64,000 nucleotides of DNA from Riemerella anatipestifer_F (GCF_037861325.1 NZ_JAFELW010000002.1); one strand, 5' to 3'; counted from the first letter of the stretch, positions 15,506 through 24,555 are shown. Made by a program: numbers and translations. Notes: generated by a model not told the origin, from the sequence alone.

Positions 15506-17662
15506 ATGAAAAAAGTATTATGGCTGAGTTTACTACTTACATTTTTTACTTACAAATCTCAAGTAAAGGATAATCTAAACACCCCAAAAAAGCCAAAAAT
15601 AGGGCTTGTTTTAGCAGGTGGCGGAGCCAAAGGTTTTGCTCATGTAGGGGTTCTTAAGGTGTTAGATTCTTTAGGCGTAAAGGTAGATTATATTTCGGGG
15701 ACGAGTATGGGGGCTATTGTGGGTGGACTATATGCTTCTGGATATACAGGAAACGACATTGAGAAAATTATTACCAATACTGATTTTTATGACATCATCG
15801 CTAACGAAAAAAATAGAAAAGAAACTTCCTTTTTCAGTAAAGCCACAGATAAATATCTTCTAAATATTCCTATAAAAAACGGCAAAATAAATGTACTCCC
15901 TAAAGCTATTTCTACGGGACAGAAGAACATTTATATGCTTAAAGAATTATTTAAAAATGTTTCTAATGTAGAAAATTTTTCTCAGCTTCCTATCCCGTTT
16001 ATGTGTGTTACCACAAACCTTGAAAGTGGTAAGATGAAAATTTTTGAAAAAGGAGATTTAATTAAAGCTATTATGGCGAGTTCTGCCTACCCTTCGCTTA
16101 TGGACCCTGTTAAGATAGGTGATAGTCTTTATATAGATGGTGCTATGACCATCAACTATCCTGCACAACCTCTCAAAGAGAAAGGAATGGATATTATTAT
16201 AGGAGTAGATTTAAGTCAAGGTTTAGCTAAAAGGGAAGATTTGCAAAGTGCCATTAGTATCCTCAACCAAGTGATAGATTTTGGGATACAGAATGAAACT
16301 AAAAATCAATATCAATACATTGACATCAACATACACCCAAAGCTAGACGGTATGAATGCCACTAGCTACGGAGACAAAGAAAAAATACTGAAACTAGGCT
16401 ACCAAGAAGCTCAAAAATATACTGATATATTATCCAAGCTCCCTAAGCGAAAACATACTCAACTAAGAGTAACATCTAACCCTATTTATTCTAATATTTA
16501 CAAAATAGATAGTTTGGAAGTGAAGAACAATAAAATATTTAGTCGTTCATACCTACAAGGTAAAATGAATTTAAAAACACCTTCACCACAAACTTACGGA
16601 AGTATCAATAAAATGGTAGATAAGCTATATGCTACTAATAACTATGACCTCATTAACTATGATATTATTCAAAGTAATGGAAAAAATATACTCCAAGTTA
16701 CAGTAGATGAAGACCAAAGCAGATATTACTTAAAGTTTGGATTACATTATGATGAGTTGTTTAAAACAGGATTACTCATCAATACCACAGCTAAGAGACT
16801 TCTATTACCTAACTCTACTGTATCTTTGGATATAGTAGTAGGAGATAGCCCTAGATATTACTTTAACTACTTTATGGACAATGGCTATATACCAGGGTTA
16901 GGAGTTTCCTCATCAGGAATGAAACTAAACCTTAAAAATAATAAAGGTACTATTACAGAAGATTGGACTTGGCTAAGAAACGAAGTGTTTATACATTCTA
17001 TATGGAGAGATAGATACGCTATAGGGGGAGGGCTTAGCCACGATTATTTTAAAACGAATAATCCCAATATTAGCGAAGTAAAAAACTTTATCAACCCTTA
17101 CTTTTTCATAAAGAGTGATACACAGGACGATAAAAACTTCCCTACTAGAGGTTTCTATTTAGATGCAGAAGGTAAAATACTAGAGTTATTTAACAAAGAT
17201 TCTCAAATAACACCCATACAAGCCAAAGCAGACCTTAGAATGAATTTTCCTATTAGCAGTTGGCTTACCTATAATCTAAGCCTTTTTGGAGGGTTTACCA
17301 CAAATCATGAAAATTTATCTTACTTCTATCAGTACCGCATAGGTGGTATTTTTGAACAAAAACTAGGGAATTTTACACAAATGCAAGGGCATTATTTCGG
17401 ATATACAAGTAGCCCAAATCTATTAACTGCAACCAATAATTTTCAGTTTAAGATACAGAAAAGCTATTTCATTATCGCTCATTTCGGTATGGCCAATCTT
17501 TTCAATGAAATCAATCTGAAGGATATGCTAAATATCAATCATAAAGGATTAGGTATTACGGCAGGATACAAATCACCTTTTGGACAAATAAAAATAAACT
17601 ACAGCAATCCACTAAACAAAAACAAAGGAATGTTTAATGTCATATTAGGACATTGGTTTTAA
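15506..17662 (+). CDS. Patatin-like phospholipase with C-terminal outer-membrane barrel
   Basis: About 718 residues with a signal peptide (MKKVLWLSLLLTFFTYKSQ). The patatin domain at about 30-230 has the oxyanion loop GGGAKGFAHVG, the nucleophile elbow GTSMGAI and the catalytic Asp in DGAMTINYP. A POTRA-like stretch at about 320-410 and a C-terminal barrel of the surface-antigen (D15/Omp85) type follow. The layout resembles PlpD-like type Vd autotransporters, so the lipase part may be exposed at the cell surface or in the periplasm. ATG 15500 is an alternative start two codons upstream; ATG 15506 places the lysines directly after Met. Confidence 0.88.
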   Translation: MKKVLWLSLLLTFFTYKSQVKDNLNTPKKPKIGLVLAGGGAKGFAHVGVLKVLDSLGVKVDYISGTSMGAIVGGLYASGYTGNDIEKIITNTDFYDIIANEKNRKETSFFSKATDKYLLNIPIKNGKINVLPKAISTGQKNIYMLKELFKNVSNVENFSQLPIPFMCVTTNLESGKMKIFEKGDLIKAIMASSAYPSLMDPVKIGDSLYIDGAMTINYPAQPLKEKGMDIIIGVDLSQGLAKREDLQSAISILNQVIDFGIQNETKNQYQYIDINIHPKLDGMNATSYGDKEKILKLGYQEAQKYTDILSKLPKRKHTQLRVTSNPIYSNIYKIDSLEVKNNKIFSRSYLQGKMNLKTPSPQTYGSINKMVDKLYATNNYDLINYDIIQSNGKNILQVTVDEDQSRYYLKFGLHYDELFKTGLLINTTAKRLLLPNSTVSLDIVVGDSPRYYFNYFMDNGYIPGLGVSSSGMKLNLKNNKGTITEDWTWLRNEVFIHSIWRDRYAIGGGLSHDYFKTNNPNISEVKNFINPYFFIKSDTQDDKNFPTRGFYLDAEGKILELFNKDSQITPIQAKADLRMNFPISSWLTYNLSLFGGFTTNHENLSYFYQYRIGGIFEQKLGNFTQMQGHYFGYTSSPNLLTATNNFQFKIQKSYFIIAHFGMANLFNEINLKDMLNINHKGLGITAGYKSPFGQIKINYSNPLNKNKGMFNVILGHWF

Positions 17663-17676
17663 AAACTTAATTAAAA

Positions 17677-18084
17677 ATGATACAATTCTTTTTTGAAGAA
17701 ATAGAACCCATTAGTATATCTACCGACATCAGCAAATGGTTAGAACAAATCATCTTATCAGAACACAAAAAACTAGGCAAGATAAACTATATATTTTGTG
17801 ATGACGAGTATCTCCTCAAAATAAATCAAGAACATTTACAACACGATTATTACACCGACATCATTACCTTTGACTATGTTAGAGGAAACACCATATCAGG
17901 CGATATTTTTGTATCTTTGCCCCGCATTTCAGACAATGCCTCTACCCTATCCAAAGACTATCAGTCAGAATTCCTGAGAGTATTAGCTCACGGCGTTCTG
18001 CATCTCTGCGGATACAAAGACAAAACAGAAGAAGACATCAAAGAAATGCGAGCCAAAGAAGATTTTTATTTAGAATTAAAATAA
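17677..18084 (+). CDS. ybeY: rRNA maturation endoribonuclease YbeY
   Basis: A 135-residue UPF0054 protein of slightly short length. The metal motif reads HGVLHLCGYKD. The first two histidines of the canonical H-x3-H-x5-H are present, but the third position is Asp. I believe this is a lineage form seen in Bacteroidota, and Asp can coordinate zinc. It acts in 16S rRNA 3'-end processing and ribosome quality control. It lies 14 bp after the patatin-like gene, so it is probably cotranscribed, and it ends at a clear terminator. Confidence 0.92.
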   Translation: MIQFFFEEIEPISISTDISKWLEQIILSEHKKLGKINYIFCDDEYLLKINQEHLQHDYYTDIITFDYVRGNTISGDIFVSLPRISDNASTLSKDYQSEFLRVLAHGVLHLCGYKDKTEEDIKEMRAKEDFYLELK

Positions 18085-18109
18085 TAATACCACCTAAAAG
18101 GTGGTATTA
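18085..18109 (+). terminator. Terminator after ybeY
   Basis: TAATACCACCT and AGGTGGTATTA pair perfectly (11 bp) around an AAA loop, starting right at the ybeY stop. The downstream T-run is weak. Confidence 0.7.
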
Positions 18110-18157
18110 AATAACGAAAAAATTATTTTTTAATAGTTGCATTAAAAATTGTACTAT

Positions 18158-18733
18158 TTAGAATTTATATCCTACACCTATTTGGATACCTCTATTTTTC
18201 ACAATTGCGTCCTCTACTTTAGAAAGATTCGCTAAACCTAGATTATATCTTGCATCAAAGAATAACCCATTATTAGGAAGATGATATTCCGCACCTAATA
18301 TAAGTCCCCCATCTAGGAAATTGGTATCTTCTGCATTATCTTCCGAAATTCTATTTCCAATTTTATTTTTATTGCTTAAAATGCCTCCTAAATATCCTCC
18401 TCCAACAACATTTAATCCATCCACAACATTATATTTTACCATAAATGGAACATTAATCTGACTTATTATTATTTGAGCTTTATCCTGCTTTGCTCCATTT
18501 GATACATAAAGAGCTTCTACTTGCCCATAAAACTTATCACCCAAAGGAAACTCTACTAAACCTCCCGCATAAAAAGATGTTCTATAATCAGGAACATAGG
18601 TCGCATTTTCATCTGTATCAGTAAATTTTACAGTAGCAAGGTTTGCCCCTCCTTTTAAACCAAATTTCACTTCTTGTGAAAAACCTAATGTAGTAGCCAT
18701 AACCACTAACGCACTTGTAAATATTCTTTTCAT
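18158..18733 (-). CDS. Outer-membrane beta-barrel protein (porin family)
   Basis: A 191-residue secreted protein. The signal peptide MKRIFTSALVVMATTLGFSQ is followed by alternating beta-strands such as VKFGLKGGANLATVKF and VKYNVVDGLNVVGGGYLG. It ends in the aromatic strand IQIGVGYKF, typical of small eight-stranded barrels (PorT/OmpA-barrel type). It is probably an outer-membrane protein of unknown role. It is 27 bp downstream of a lipoprotein gene on the same strand and likely cotranscribed with it. Confidence 0.8.
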   Translation of the reverse strand: MKRIFTSALVVMATTLGFSQEVKFGLKGGANLATVKFTDTDENATYVPDYRTSFYAGGLVEFPLGDKFYGQVEALYVSNGAKQDKAQIIISQINVPFMVKYNVVDGLNVVGGGYLGGILSNKNKIGNRISEDNAEDTNFLDGGLILGAEYHLPNNGLFFDARYNLGLANLSKVEDAIVKNRGIQIGVGYKF

Positions 18734-18760
18734 TGTTAAAAAATTTATAATTATGTTATC

Positions 18761-19210
18761 TTAATATCGTTCATATTCTATATTTTCAATACCTATTCTG
18801 AAAACTAAATATTTCCCCCTCACTTTTGGTCTATCCACTGGTAGTTCATATCCCATAAAATTTTGATGATATTTCATTTCTACTTTACCAGTAGAGGCGT
18901 TATATGTATAACTTCCTGGTAATATACCTCTTTTTTTTCCTACCTTGTCAGAAAAAATTGTACTATCAACATAAAAAGTACTATCACTATCAAAGGTTAT
19001 ATATTGTATAACTGATTTAATACCATACTCATCAAAATAACCATTTGTATATCTACTATACTCTTTTCCGCTATAGTGTTTATACCACGTTGTATTAACT
19101 AAGCTAATAGGTATTTTTTCTGCATCTTCCAAATCATCATTATTTCTATCACATTGGATAAATAAGACCAATGAACTAAATAATACTACTAGAAAAAGTA
19201 TTTTTTTCAT
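18761..19210 (-). CDS. Hypothetical lipoprotein
   Basis: 149 residues. The signal sequence MKKILFLVVLFSSLVLFIQC places the lipid-modified Cys at 20, followed by DRNNDD. The rest looks like a small lipocalin-like beta domain (NTTWYKHYSGKEYSRY and GSYTYNASTGKVEMKYH). No catalytic motif is visible and I do not recognise the family beyond that fold impression. It heads a two-gene unit with the barrel gene downstream and is divergent from the XRE regulator, 90 bp away. Confidence 0.7.
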   Translation of the reverse strand: MKKILFLVVLFSSLVLFIQCDRNNDDLEDAEKIPISLVNTTWYKHYSGKEYSRYTNGYFDEYGIKSVIQYITFDSDSTFYVDSTIFSDKVGKKRGILPGSYTYNASTGKVEMKYHQNFMGYELPVDRPKVRGKYLVFRIGIENIEYERY

Positions 19211-19300
19211 CGTATTAAAATTTTCGCAACGAAAATACTTTCATTATTGATAAAAATCTTACCTTTGCTGTTATAAAATATAATAAAAAAGTTATAATTT

Positions 19301-19672
19301 ATGATAGGTTATAAAATTAAAAACATAAGAGAACTGAAAAATCTAACACAAGAATATATGGCAGAAAGGTTAGATATTTCACAAGCAGCTTACTCTAAAT
19401 TAGAGAAAGGTAATACCAAAATATCCGAAGATAAACTAAATAAAATTGCCGAAATTCTTGATGTAAATCCAGAAGACATCACCGATTTTGATAACAAGAA
19501 AGTTCTAAATAGTTTCAATAACGTTAAAGGAAATAACAACGGAATTATAACCTGTAACGAAAAAGATATTATTCTTATCCGACGGCTTTATGAGGATAAA
19601 ATAAACTTATTAGAAAAACTCCTACAAAAAGCAGAAGAAGAGATAGAACATCTTAAAGCCATTTTAAAATAG
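19301..19672 (+). CDS. XRE-family transcriptional regulator
   Basis: 123 residues. The N-terminal Cro/C1-type helix-turn-helix at about 5-60 has the recognisable LTQEYMAERLDISQAAYSKL pattern. The C-terminus at about 90-123 is a predicted coiled coil (LLEKLLQKAEEEIEHLKAIL) that should dimerise the protein. It is divergent from the lipoprotein/barrel pair and may regulate it; this is inference from position. Nothing in the sequence points to a phage or toxin partner. Confidence 0.85.
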   Translation: MIGYKIKNIRELKNLTQEYMAERLDISQAAYSKLEKGNTKISEDKLNKIAEILDVNPEDITDFDNKKVLNSFNNVKGNNNGIITCNEKDIILIRRLYEDKINLLEKLLQKAEEEIEHLKAILK

Positions 19673-19704
19673 TTTTTAATATAAAAGACTATTCTGAAAA
19701 AGAA

Positions 19705-19902
19705 ATGAAAAACAAATTTGAACTCTACGAAGAATACGGTGTAACGGAATATTGGATTATAAACCCACTAGACGAGATAGTCTATATCCACACTTTAGAA
19801 AACGGAAAATACAAAGGAGCTTTGCCCATCGTAGATGATTTTATTTGTTCAGAAATTTTTCCAGAGATAAAAATTCATACCGACGATATTTTCAAAGGAT
19901 AA
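19705..19902 (+). pseudogene. Truncated Uma2-family nuclease (C-terminal remnant)
   Basis: 65 codons with NKFELYEEYGVTEYWIINP, which matches the C-terminal third of Uma2 (DUF820) restriction-endonuclease-like proteins ('K..LYE.yGV.EYWIvdP'). Full-length members have about 190 residues, so the catalytic N-terminal part is missing. The frame stays open upstream into the XRE gene but shows no Uma2 similarity there. It is best read as a deletion remnant, though a short ORF may still be translated from ATG 19705. Confidence 0.65.
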
Positions 19903-19920
19903 AAATTAAAAACCAATCCC

Positions 19921-19940
19921 AATGTTTCACGTGAAACATT
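19921..19940. promoter_or_regulatory. parS-type ParB binding site 1
   Basis: The 16-bp core at 19923-19938 is identical to the consensus bacterial chromosomal parS, TGTTTCACGTGAAACA, inside a 20-bp perfect palindrome. It lies 31 bp before mnmG. Chromosomal parS sites usually cluster near oriC. Confidence 0.88.
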
Positions 19941-19970
19941 TTAAATTTAGATAAGAAACAAATACATATA

Positions 19971-21833
19971 ATGATAAACGAAGTATATGATGTTATAGTA
20001 GTAGGAGCAGGACACGCAGGTTGCGAAGCAGCAGCAGCAGCAGCCAATCTAGGCTCCAAAACACTCCTCATTACGATGAATATGGAAACCATAGGCAAAA
20101 TGAGTTGTAACCCAGCTATGGGAGGTATCGCCAAAGGGCAAATAGTAAGAGAAATAGACGCTATGGGAGGTTATAGTGGTATTGTAGCAGATAAATCTGC
20201 CATACAATTCAAAATGCTCAACCTATCCAAAGGACCTGCAATGTGGTCGCCTAGAACTCAAAACGACCGTATGCTCTTCGCAGAAGAATGGAGATTAGCC
20301 CTAGAAAACACACCTAACCTAGACTTCTTTCAAGATATGGTAAAACAACTCATCATAGAAGGGAACAAAGTTGCGGGAGTCATCACTTCGCTAGGGATAG
20401 AGATAAAAGGAAAATCCGTAGTATTAACCAATGGTACATTCCTTAATGGACTTATCCACGTTGGCGACAAACAACTAGGCGGCGGAAGAATGGGCGAACC
20501 AAAAGCCTTCGGCATTACCGAGCAGCTTGTAGATTTAGGATTTACCGCAGGAAGAATGAAAACAGGAACTCCTCCTAGAGTGGACGGAAGAACTCTAGAC
20601 TACTCCAAAATGGAAGAACAACCCGGAGATGAAAATCCTCAAAAATTCTCCTATTTAGACACTCCAAGACTTACCAAACAACGCTCTTGCCACATTACTT
20701 ATACCAACGAAATTGTACACGATATACTTCGTTCAGGGTTTGACAGAAGTCCTATGTTCAACGGGACTATCCAAAGCCTCGGACCTAGATATTGCCCAAG
20801 TATAGAAGATAAAATCAATCGTTTTGCGGAACGAAACAGACATCAACTATTTGTAGAACCCGAAGGTTGGAAAACCATTGAAATCTATGTAAACGGGTTC
20901 AGCTCCTCCCTACCCGAAGACATACAAATAAAGGCGATGAAACACATTCCTGGCTTTGAGAATGTAAAGGTGTTCCGTCCTGGATATGCCATAGAATACG
21001 ACTATTTCCCTCCTACACAGCTTAATCATACCCTAGAAACCAAAATCATAGAAAACCTTTATTTCGCAGGGCAAATCAATGGAACTACTGGTTACGAAGA
21101 AGCTGCAGGACAAGGGCTTATAGCAGGTATCAACGCTCACAATAAAGTACACGAAAAAGAAGCCTTTATACTTAATAGAGACGAGGCTTATATAGGTGTA
21201 CTTATAGACGACCTCATCACCAAAGGCACAGAGGAACCTTATAGAATGTTTACCTCTCGTGCAGAGTACAGATTGTTACTTAGACAAGACAATGCCGACA
21301 TTCGTTTAACAGAAAAATCTTATAAACTGGGTCTTGCAAAAGAAGAAAGACTGCAAAAAGTTGAAGATAAAATAAAGAAAAGCGAAGAATTAGAAAACTT
21401 CTTAAAGGATTATTCCTTAAAACCAAAACAAATTAACCCTATACTCGAAAGTATAGAATCGTCTCCTGTAGACCAAGCCTACCGTGCCTCCCAAATTCTT
21501 ACGAGACCTAATATGAAGTTAGAGCTTTTGGAAGATATAGAAGATATAAAAAATACGAGTAGAAACTATTCGGACGAGGTAAGAGAACAAGCAGAAATCA
21601 ATATAAAATACAGAGGCTACATAGAAAAAGAAAAAGAAAATGTAGCCAAATTACACAGATTGGAAAACATCAAAATCCCCGAAGATTTTGACTTTACGAA
21701 AATCAATAGTCTTTCTGCCGAAGCTAAGCAAAAACTCAATAATATAAAACCTAAAACCATAGCCCAAGCCTCTAGAATAAGTGGCGTTTCTCCTGCCGAC
21801 ATCAATGTGTTACTTATATTTTTAGGAAGATAA
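19971..21833 (+). CDS. mnmG: tRNA uridine-5-carboxymethylaminomethyl modification enzyme, FAD subunit
   Basis: A 620-residue protein of normal MnmG (GidA) length. The N-terminal dinucleotide-binding loop VIVVGAGHAGCEAAAAAANL is followed by MSCNPAMGGIAKG. GIA signatures LGGGRMGEPKAFG and GTPPRVDGRT are present, as are AGQINGTTGYEEAAGQG and, near the C-terminus, EAKQKLNNIKPKTIAQASRI. With MnmE it installs the cmnm5 group at the wobble uridine of several tRNAs, using FAD and methylene-THF. It is bracketed by the two parS palindromes, which fits an origin-proximal position. Confidence 0.97.
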   Translation: MINEVYDVIVVGAGHAGCEAAAAAANLGSKTLLITMNMETIGKMSCNPAMGGIAKGQIVREIDAMGGYSGIVADKSAIQFKMLNLSKGPAMWSPRTQNDRMLFAEEWRLALENTPNLDFFQDMVKQLIIEGNKVAGVITSLGIEIKGKSVVLTNGTFLNGLIHVGDKQLGGGRMGEPKAFGITEQLVDLGFTAGRMKTGTPPRVDGRTLDYSKMEEQPGDENPQKFSYLDTPRLTKQRSCHITYTNEIVHDILRSGFDRSPMFNGTIQSLGPRYCPSIEDKINRFAERNRHQLFVEPEGWKTIEIYVNGFSSSLPEDIQIKAMKHIPGFENVKVFRPGYAIEYDYFPPTQLNHTLETKIIENLYFAGQINGTTGYEEAAGQGLIAGINAHNKVHEKEAFILNRDEAYIGVLIDDLITKGTEEPYRMFTSRAEYRLLLRQDNADIRLTEKSYKLGLAKEERLQKVEDKIKKSEELENFLKDYSLKPKQINPILESIESSPVDQAYRASQILTRPNMKLELLEDIEDIKNTSRNYSDEVREQAEINIKYRGYIEKEKENVAKLHRLENIKIPEDFDFTKINSLSAEAKQKLNNIKPKTIAQASRISGVSPADINVLLIFLGR

Positions 21834-21843
21834 ATATTTACAT

Positions 21844-21881
21844 TCGTTGAATGTTTCACGTGAAACATTCAACGAGTTTTT
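21844..21881 (+). promoter_or_regulatory. parS-type site 2 in a 32-bp perfect palindrome, also terminator-like
   Basis: The 16-bp core TGTTTCACGTGAAACA is at 21852-21867. The dyad extends perfectly to 21844-21875, and TTTTT follows at 21877-21881. It begins 10 bp after the mnmG stop, so the same sequence could be both a ParB site and the mnmG intrinsic terminator. Confidence 0.85.
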
Positions 21882-21893
21882 ATTAGAATTTAT

Positions 21894-22724
21894 ATGAAGA
21901 TAAAAGACCATTTTCTTTCTCAAGAGATTTTTGAAATTAAAGAAACCTCTATCAAGGGTATTTTAAAAACATATCCTGTACCTGAAAACATCGGTAAATA
22001 TTATGAGAGTGATAAGTATATTTCCCATCATCAGGACAGTGGTAGTTTAAAGGAATTTGTTTATAAATTTATACAAAGTTTCAACATTAAATACAAGGCT
22101 AAAATAGTTAGAGAAAATATTTCTTCTCCTAATTCTAAAGACTGTAAAATTTTAGACTACGGTTGTGGAGCAGGTGAATTTATAAAATCCCTAGAAAATA
22201 AATACATTACTTACGGCTACGAACCCAACGAAAAAGCTAGAAACTTCGCCAAGAAAAAAAGTTCTAAAACAAAATTTATAGACTCTCTAAACGAAATAGA
22301 AGATAATACATTAGATATTATAAGCCTATGGCATGTCTTCGAACATATAGAAAATCAGAAAGAAATATTAGATTTATTCAAGCAAAAATTGAAACCTAAT
22401 GGAACACTCATTATTGCTGTTCCCAATTATAAATCTTACGATGCCGAAAGGTACCAAGATTTTTGGGCTGCTTATGATGTACCTAGACATTTATTTCATT
22501 TCTCAAGAGAAGGAATGGAAACACTAATACAACAAGAACAACTTAAAATAAAAAAAATAGCACCTCTCCTACTTGATGCGTTTTATATTTCTATACTTAG
22601 CGAAAAATACAAAAAAAATAAACTTTTTTGGCTTTTTGGAGGTATCTACGGAGCAATTTCTAATTTTAAAGCATCAAAAACGGGAGATTTTTCTAGTTTG
22701 ATATATATAATCAAAAAAAATTAG
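21894..22724 (+). CDS. Class I SAM-dependent methyltransferase
   Basis: 276 residues. The SAM-binding motif I is CKILDYGCGAGEFIKSLE at about 83-100. An acidic residue at the end of the second strand (YGYEPNEKA) is visible, and motif III-like LDIISLWHVFEHIENQKEIL matches Methyltransf_23 proteins. The N-terminal block has VPENIGKYYESDKYISHHQD, often seen in O-antigen or quinone-type methyltransferases. The substrate is unknown. It starts 13 bp after the T-run of the parS/terminator hairpin, so it may have its own promoter. Confidence 0.85.
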   Translation: MKIKDHFLSQEIFEIKETSIKGILKTYPVPENIGKYYESDKYISHHQDSGSLKEFVYKFIQSFNIKYKAKIVRENISSPNSKDCKILDYGCGAGEFIKSLENKYITYGYEPNEKARNFAKKKSSKTKFIDSLNEIEDNTLDIISLWHVFEHIENQKEILDLFKQKLKPNGTLIIAVPNYKSYDAERYQDFWAAYDVPRHLFHFSREGMETLIQQEQLKIKKIAPLLLDAFYISILSEKYKKNKLFWLFGGIYGAISNFKASKTGDFSSLIYIIKKN

Positions 22725-22860
22725 AAAATAGATTTTTACCCTATTTATTAAAGTCATTTTTTCATCGTTTTTTGTCCAGTTTAAAATTTATTATATAAAA
22801 GTTACTATAGGCTCTAAAAAATAATTCTTATTTTCACGGAGTAATTTTAAACTAAAGACT

Positions 22861-24414
22861 ATGAACTGTACTTTAAAATCTATGAGTACTGCTTTGTTGT
22901 TTTCTATCACAACAGTAGCGTTGGCTCAAACCTCTCACCCTATTGTAGAAAAAATGGTAGATGAAACCTATCAAAATTCTCAATTAGAAAAACTTGGATA
23001 CGAGCTAATTGATAAAATAGGTCCGAGATTAGTAGGAAGCCCAAAAATGCAACAAGCTCACGATTGGGCGGTAAATCAATTCAAATCTTGGGGAATTTCG
23101 GCAAAAAATGAACCTTGGGGTGAGTGGCGTTCTTGGGAAAGAGGTACTTCTCAAATTACCCTTACACAGCCTTACATCAAATCTTTGGAAGGGAAACAAC
23201 TGGCGTTCAGTCCTGCTACAACAAAAAATGGAGTGGAAGCAGAACTTATTACAATGCCTGTATTTAAAACCAAAGCCGAGTTTGATGCCTTTTTAAAAGG
23301 GGTAAAGGGAAAAATTGTAATGATTAGCCCATACGAACCTAGCGGAAGACCTGATTATAACTGGAAAGAATATGCTACGGAAGAGTCCTACAAAAAATAT
23401 AAGGAAGAATCTGAAAAAAGAAATAAGGAATGGGCTGCTTCTATGAAAACCATTGACCATACAGCACGCACTATTCAGAAACCTATCGAGGAAGCAGGTG
23501 CAGTAGGCATCGTTACCTCCACTTGGAGTGGTGGGTTTGGGGTTAGTAGAATTTTCAATGCTACCACATCTAAAATTCCTGTTGTAGATATTGCGTTAGA
23601 AGATTATGGTCAGCTTTACAGAATGGTACAATATGGCGACCGCCCTAAAATCAATCTAAATGTTCAAAGTAAAAACCACGGCACTGCTAAAACTTTCAAT
23701 ACAATAGCAGAGCTCCCTGGTACTACTCATAAAGACGAATATGTTATCTTGTCTGCCCACATAGATTCTTGGGACGGTGCATCTGGTGCGGTGGATAATG
23801 GTACTGGCGTTATTACTATGATGGAGGTAGCTCGTATCCTCAAAAAATACTATCCTAACCCTAAAAGAACTATTATAGTTGGTCTATGGGGAAGCGAGGA
23901 ACAAGGGCTAAATGGCAGCCGTGCTTTCGTATCGGATAACAAAGATAAATTACCTAAAATACAAGCTGTTTTTAACCAAGACAACGGTACTGGTAGGATA
24001 CAATACATCAATGGTTCGGGCTTTGTGCACGCCTACAATTACCTCCAAAAATGGATTGCTCCTGCACCTGAATACATCAAAAAGGAATTAAAATATACCT
24101 TCCCTGGTTCTGCAAGTGGCGGAAGTAGCGACCACGTTTCTTTTGTGGCTGCTGGTGTACCAGCCTTTATGTTGGGCTCTTTAAACTGGTCATACGGTAC
24201 TTATACTTGGCATACCAATAGAGATACTTACGATAAAATAGTTTTTGATGATTTAAAGCACAATGTGGCACTCATCGCTACAATAACCTATATGGCGAGT
24301 GAAGACCCTGAACAAAGCAATCGTGAAAAGATGGTGTTACCAATCAACCCAACTACAGGAAAACAATATGAATGGCCTGAAATTAAGGAGCCTATCCGTA
24401 AGGGCGGATTTTAA
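22861..24414 (+). CDS. Secreted M28-family aminopeptidase/carboxypeptidase
   Basis: 517 residues with a signal peptide ending ALAQ (about residue 23). A PA-type insert at about 130-270 precedes the M28 zinc core: LSAHIDSWDGASGAVDNGTG supplies the first His and the bridging Asp, and LWGSEEQGLNGSRAF supplies the catalytic Glu. A later Asp and His (FNQDNGTGR and YTWHTNRDTYDKI) complete the site. It resembles carboxypeptidase Q-like M28 enzymes and would degrade peptides in the periplasm or outside. It is monocistronic, ending at a hairpin terminator. No T9SS sorting domain is present. Confidence 0.9.
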   Translation: MNCTLKSMSTALLFSITTVALAQTSHPIVEKMVDETYQNSQLEKLGYELIDKIGPRLVGSPKMQQAHDWAVNQFKSWGISAKNEPWGEWRSWERGTSQITLTQPYIKSLEGKQLAFSPATTKNGVEAELITMPVFKTKAEFDAFLKGVKGKIVMISPYEPSGRPDYNWKEYATEESYKKYKEESEKRNKEWAASMKTIDHTARTIQKPIEEAGAVGIVTSTWSGGFGVSRIFNATTSKIPVVDIALEDYGQLYRMVQYGDRPKINLNVQSKNHGTAKTFNTIAELPGTTHKDEYVILSAHIDSWDGASGAVDNGTGVITMMEVARILKKYYPNPKRTIIVGLWGSEEQGLNGSRAFVSDNKDKLPKIQAVFNQDNGTGRIQYINGSGFVHAYNYLQKWIAPAPEYIKKELKYTFPGSASGGSSDHVSFVAAGVPAFMLGSLNWSYGTYTWHTNRDTYDKIVFDDLKHNVALIATITYMASEDPEQSNREKMVLPINPTTGKQYEWPEIKEPIRKGGF

Positions 24415-24444
24415 TTAAAAATAATCATAACTATATTCAATATT

Positions 24445-24475
24445 AAGCGATGCAATATTAAATTGTATCGCTTTT
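24445..24475 (+). terminator. Terminator after the M28 peptidase gene
   Basis: AAGCGATGCAAT (24445-24456) pairs with ATTGTATCGCTT (24462-24473) with one G-U pair and a 5-nt loop, then TTTTGTATT. Confidence 0.75.
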
Positions 24476-24522
24476 GTATTATTAAATTAAAAAAATAAAC
24501 CTCATATTATCATACAAATCAC

Positions 24523-24530
24523 TACATTTG
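24523..24530 (+). promoter_or_regulatory. -7 element of the deaminase gene
   Basis: TACATTTG (TAnnTTTG) 25 nt before the ATG at 24556. No TTG sits at the usual -33 distance. Confidence 0.4.
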
Positions 24531-24555
24531 CTATCCTTTTTTTAAATAAAATATT

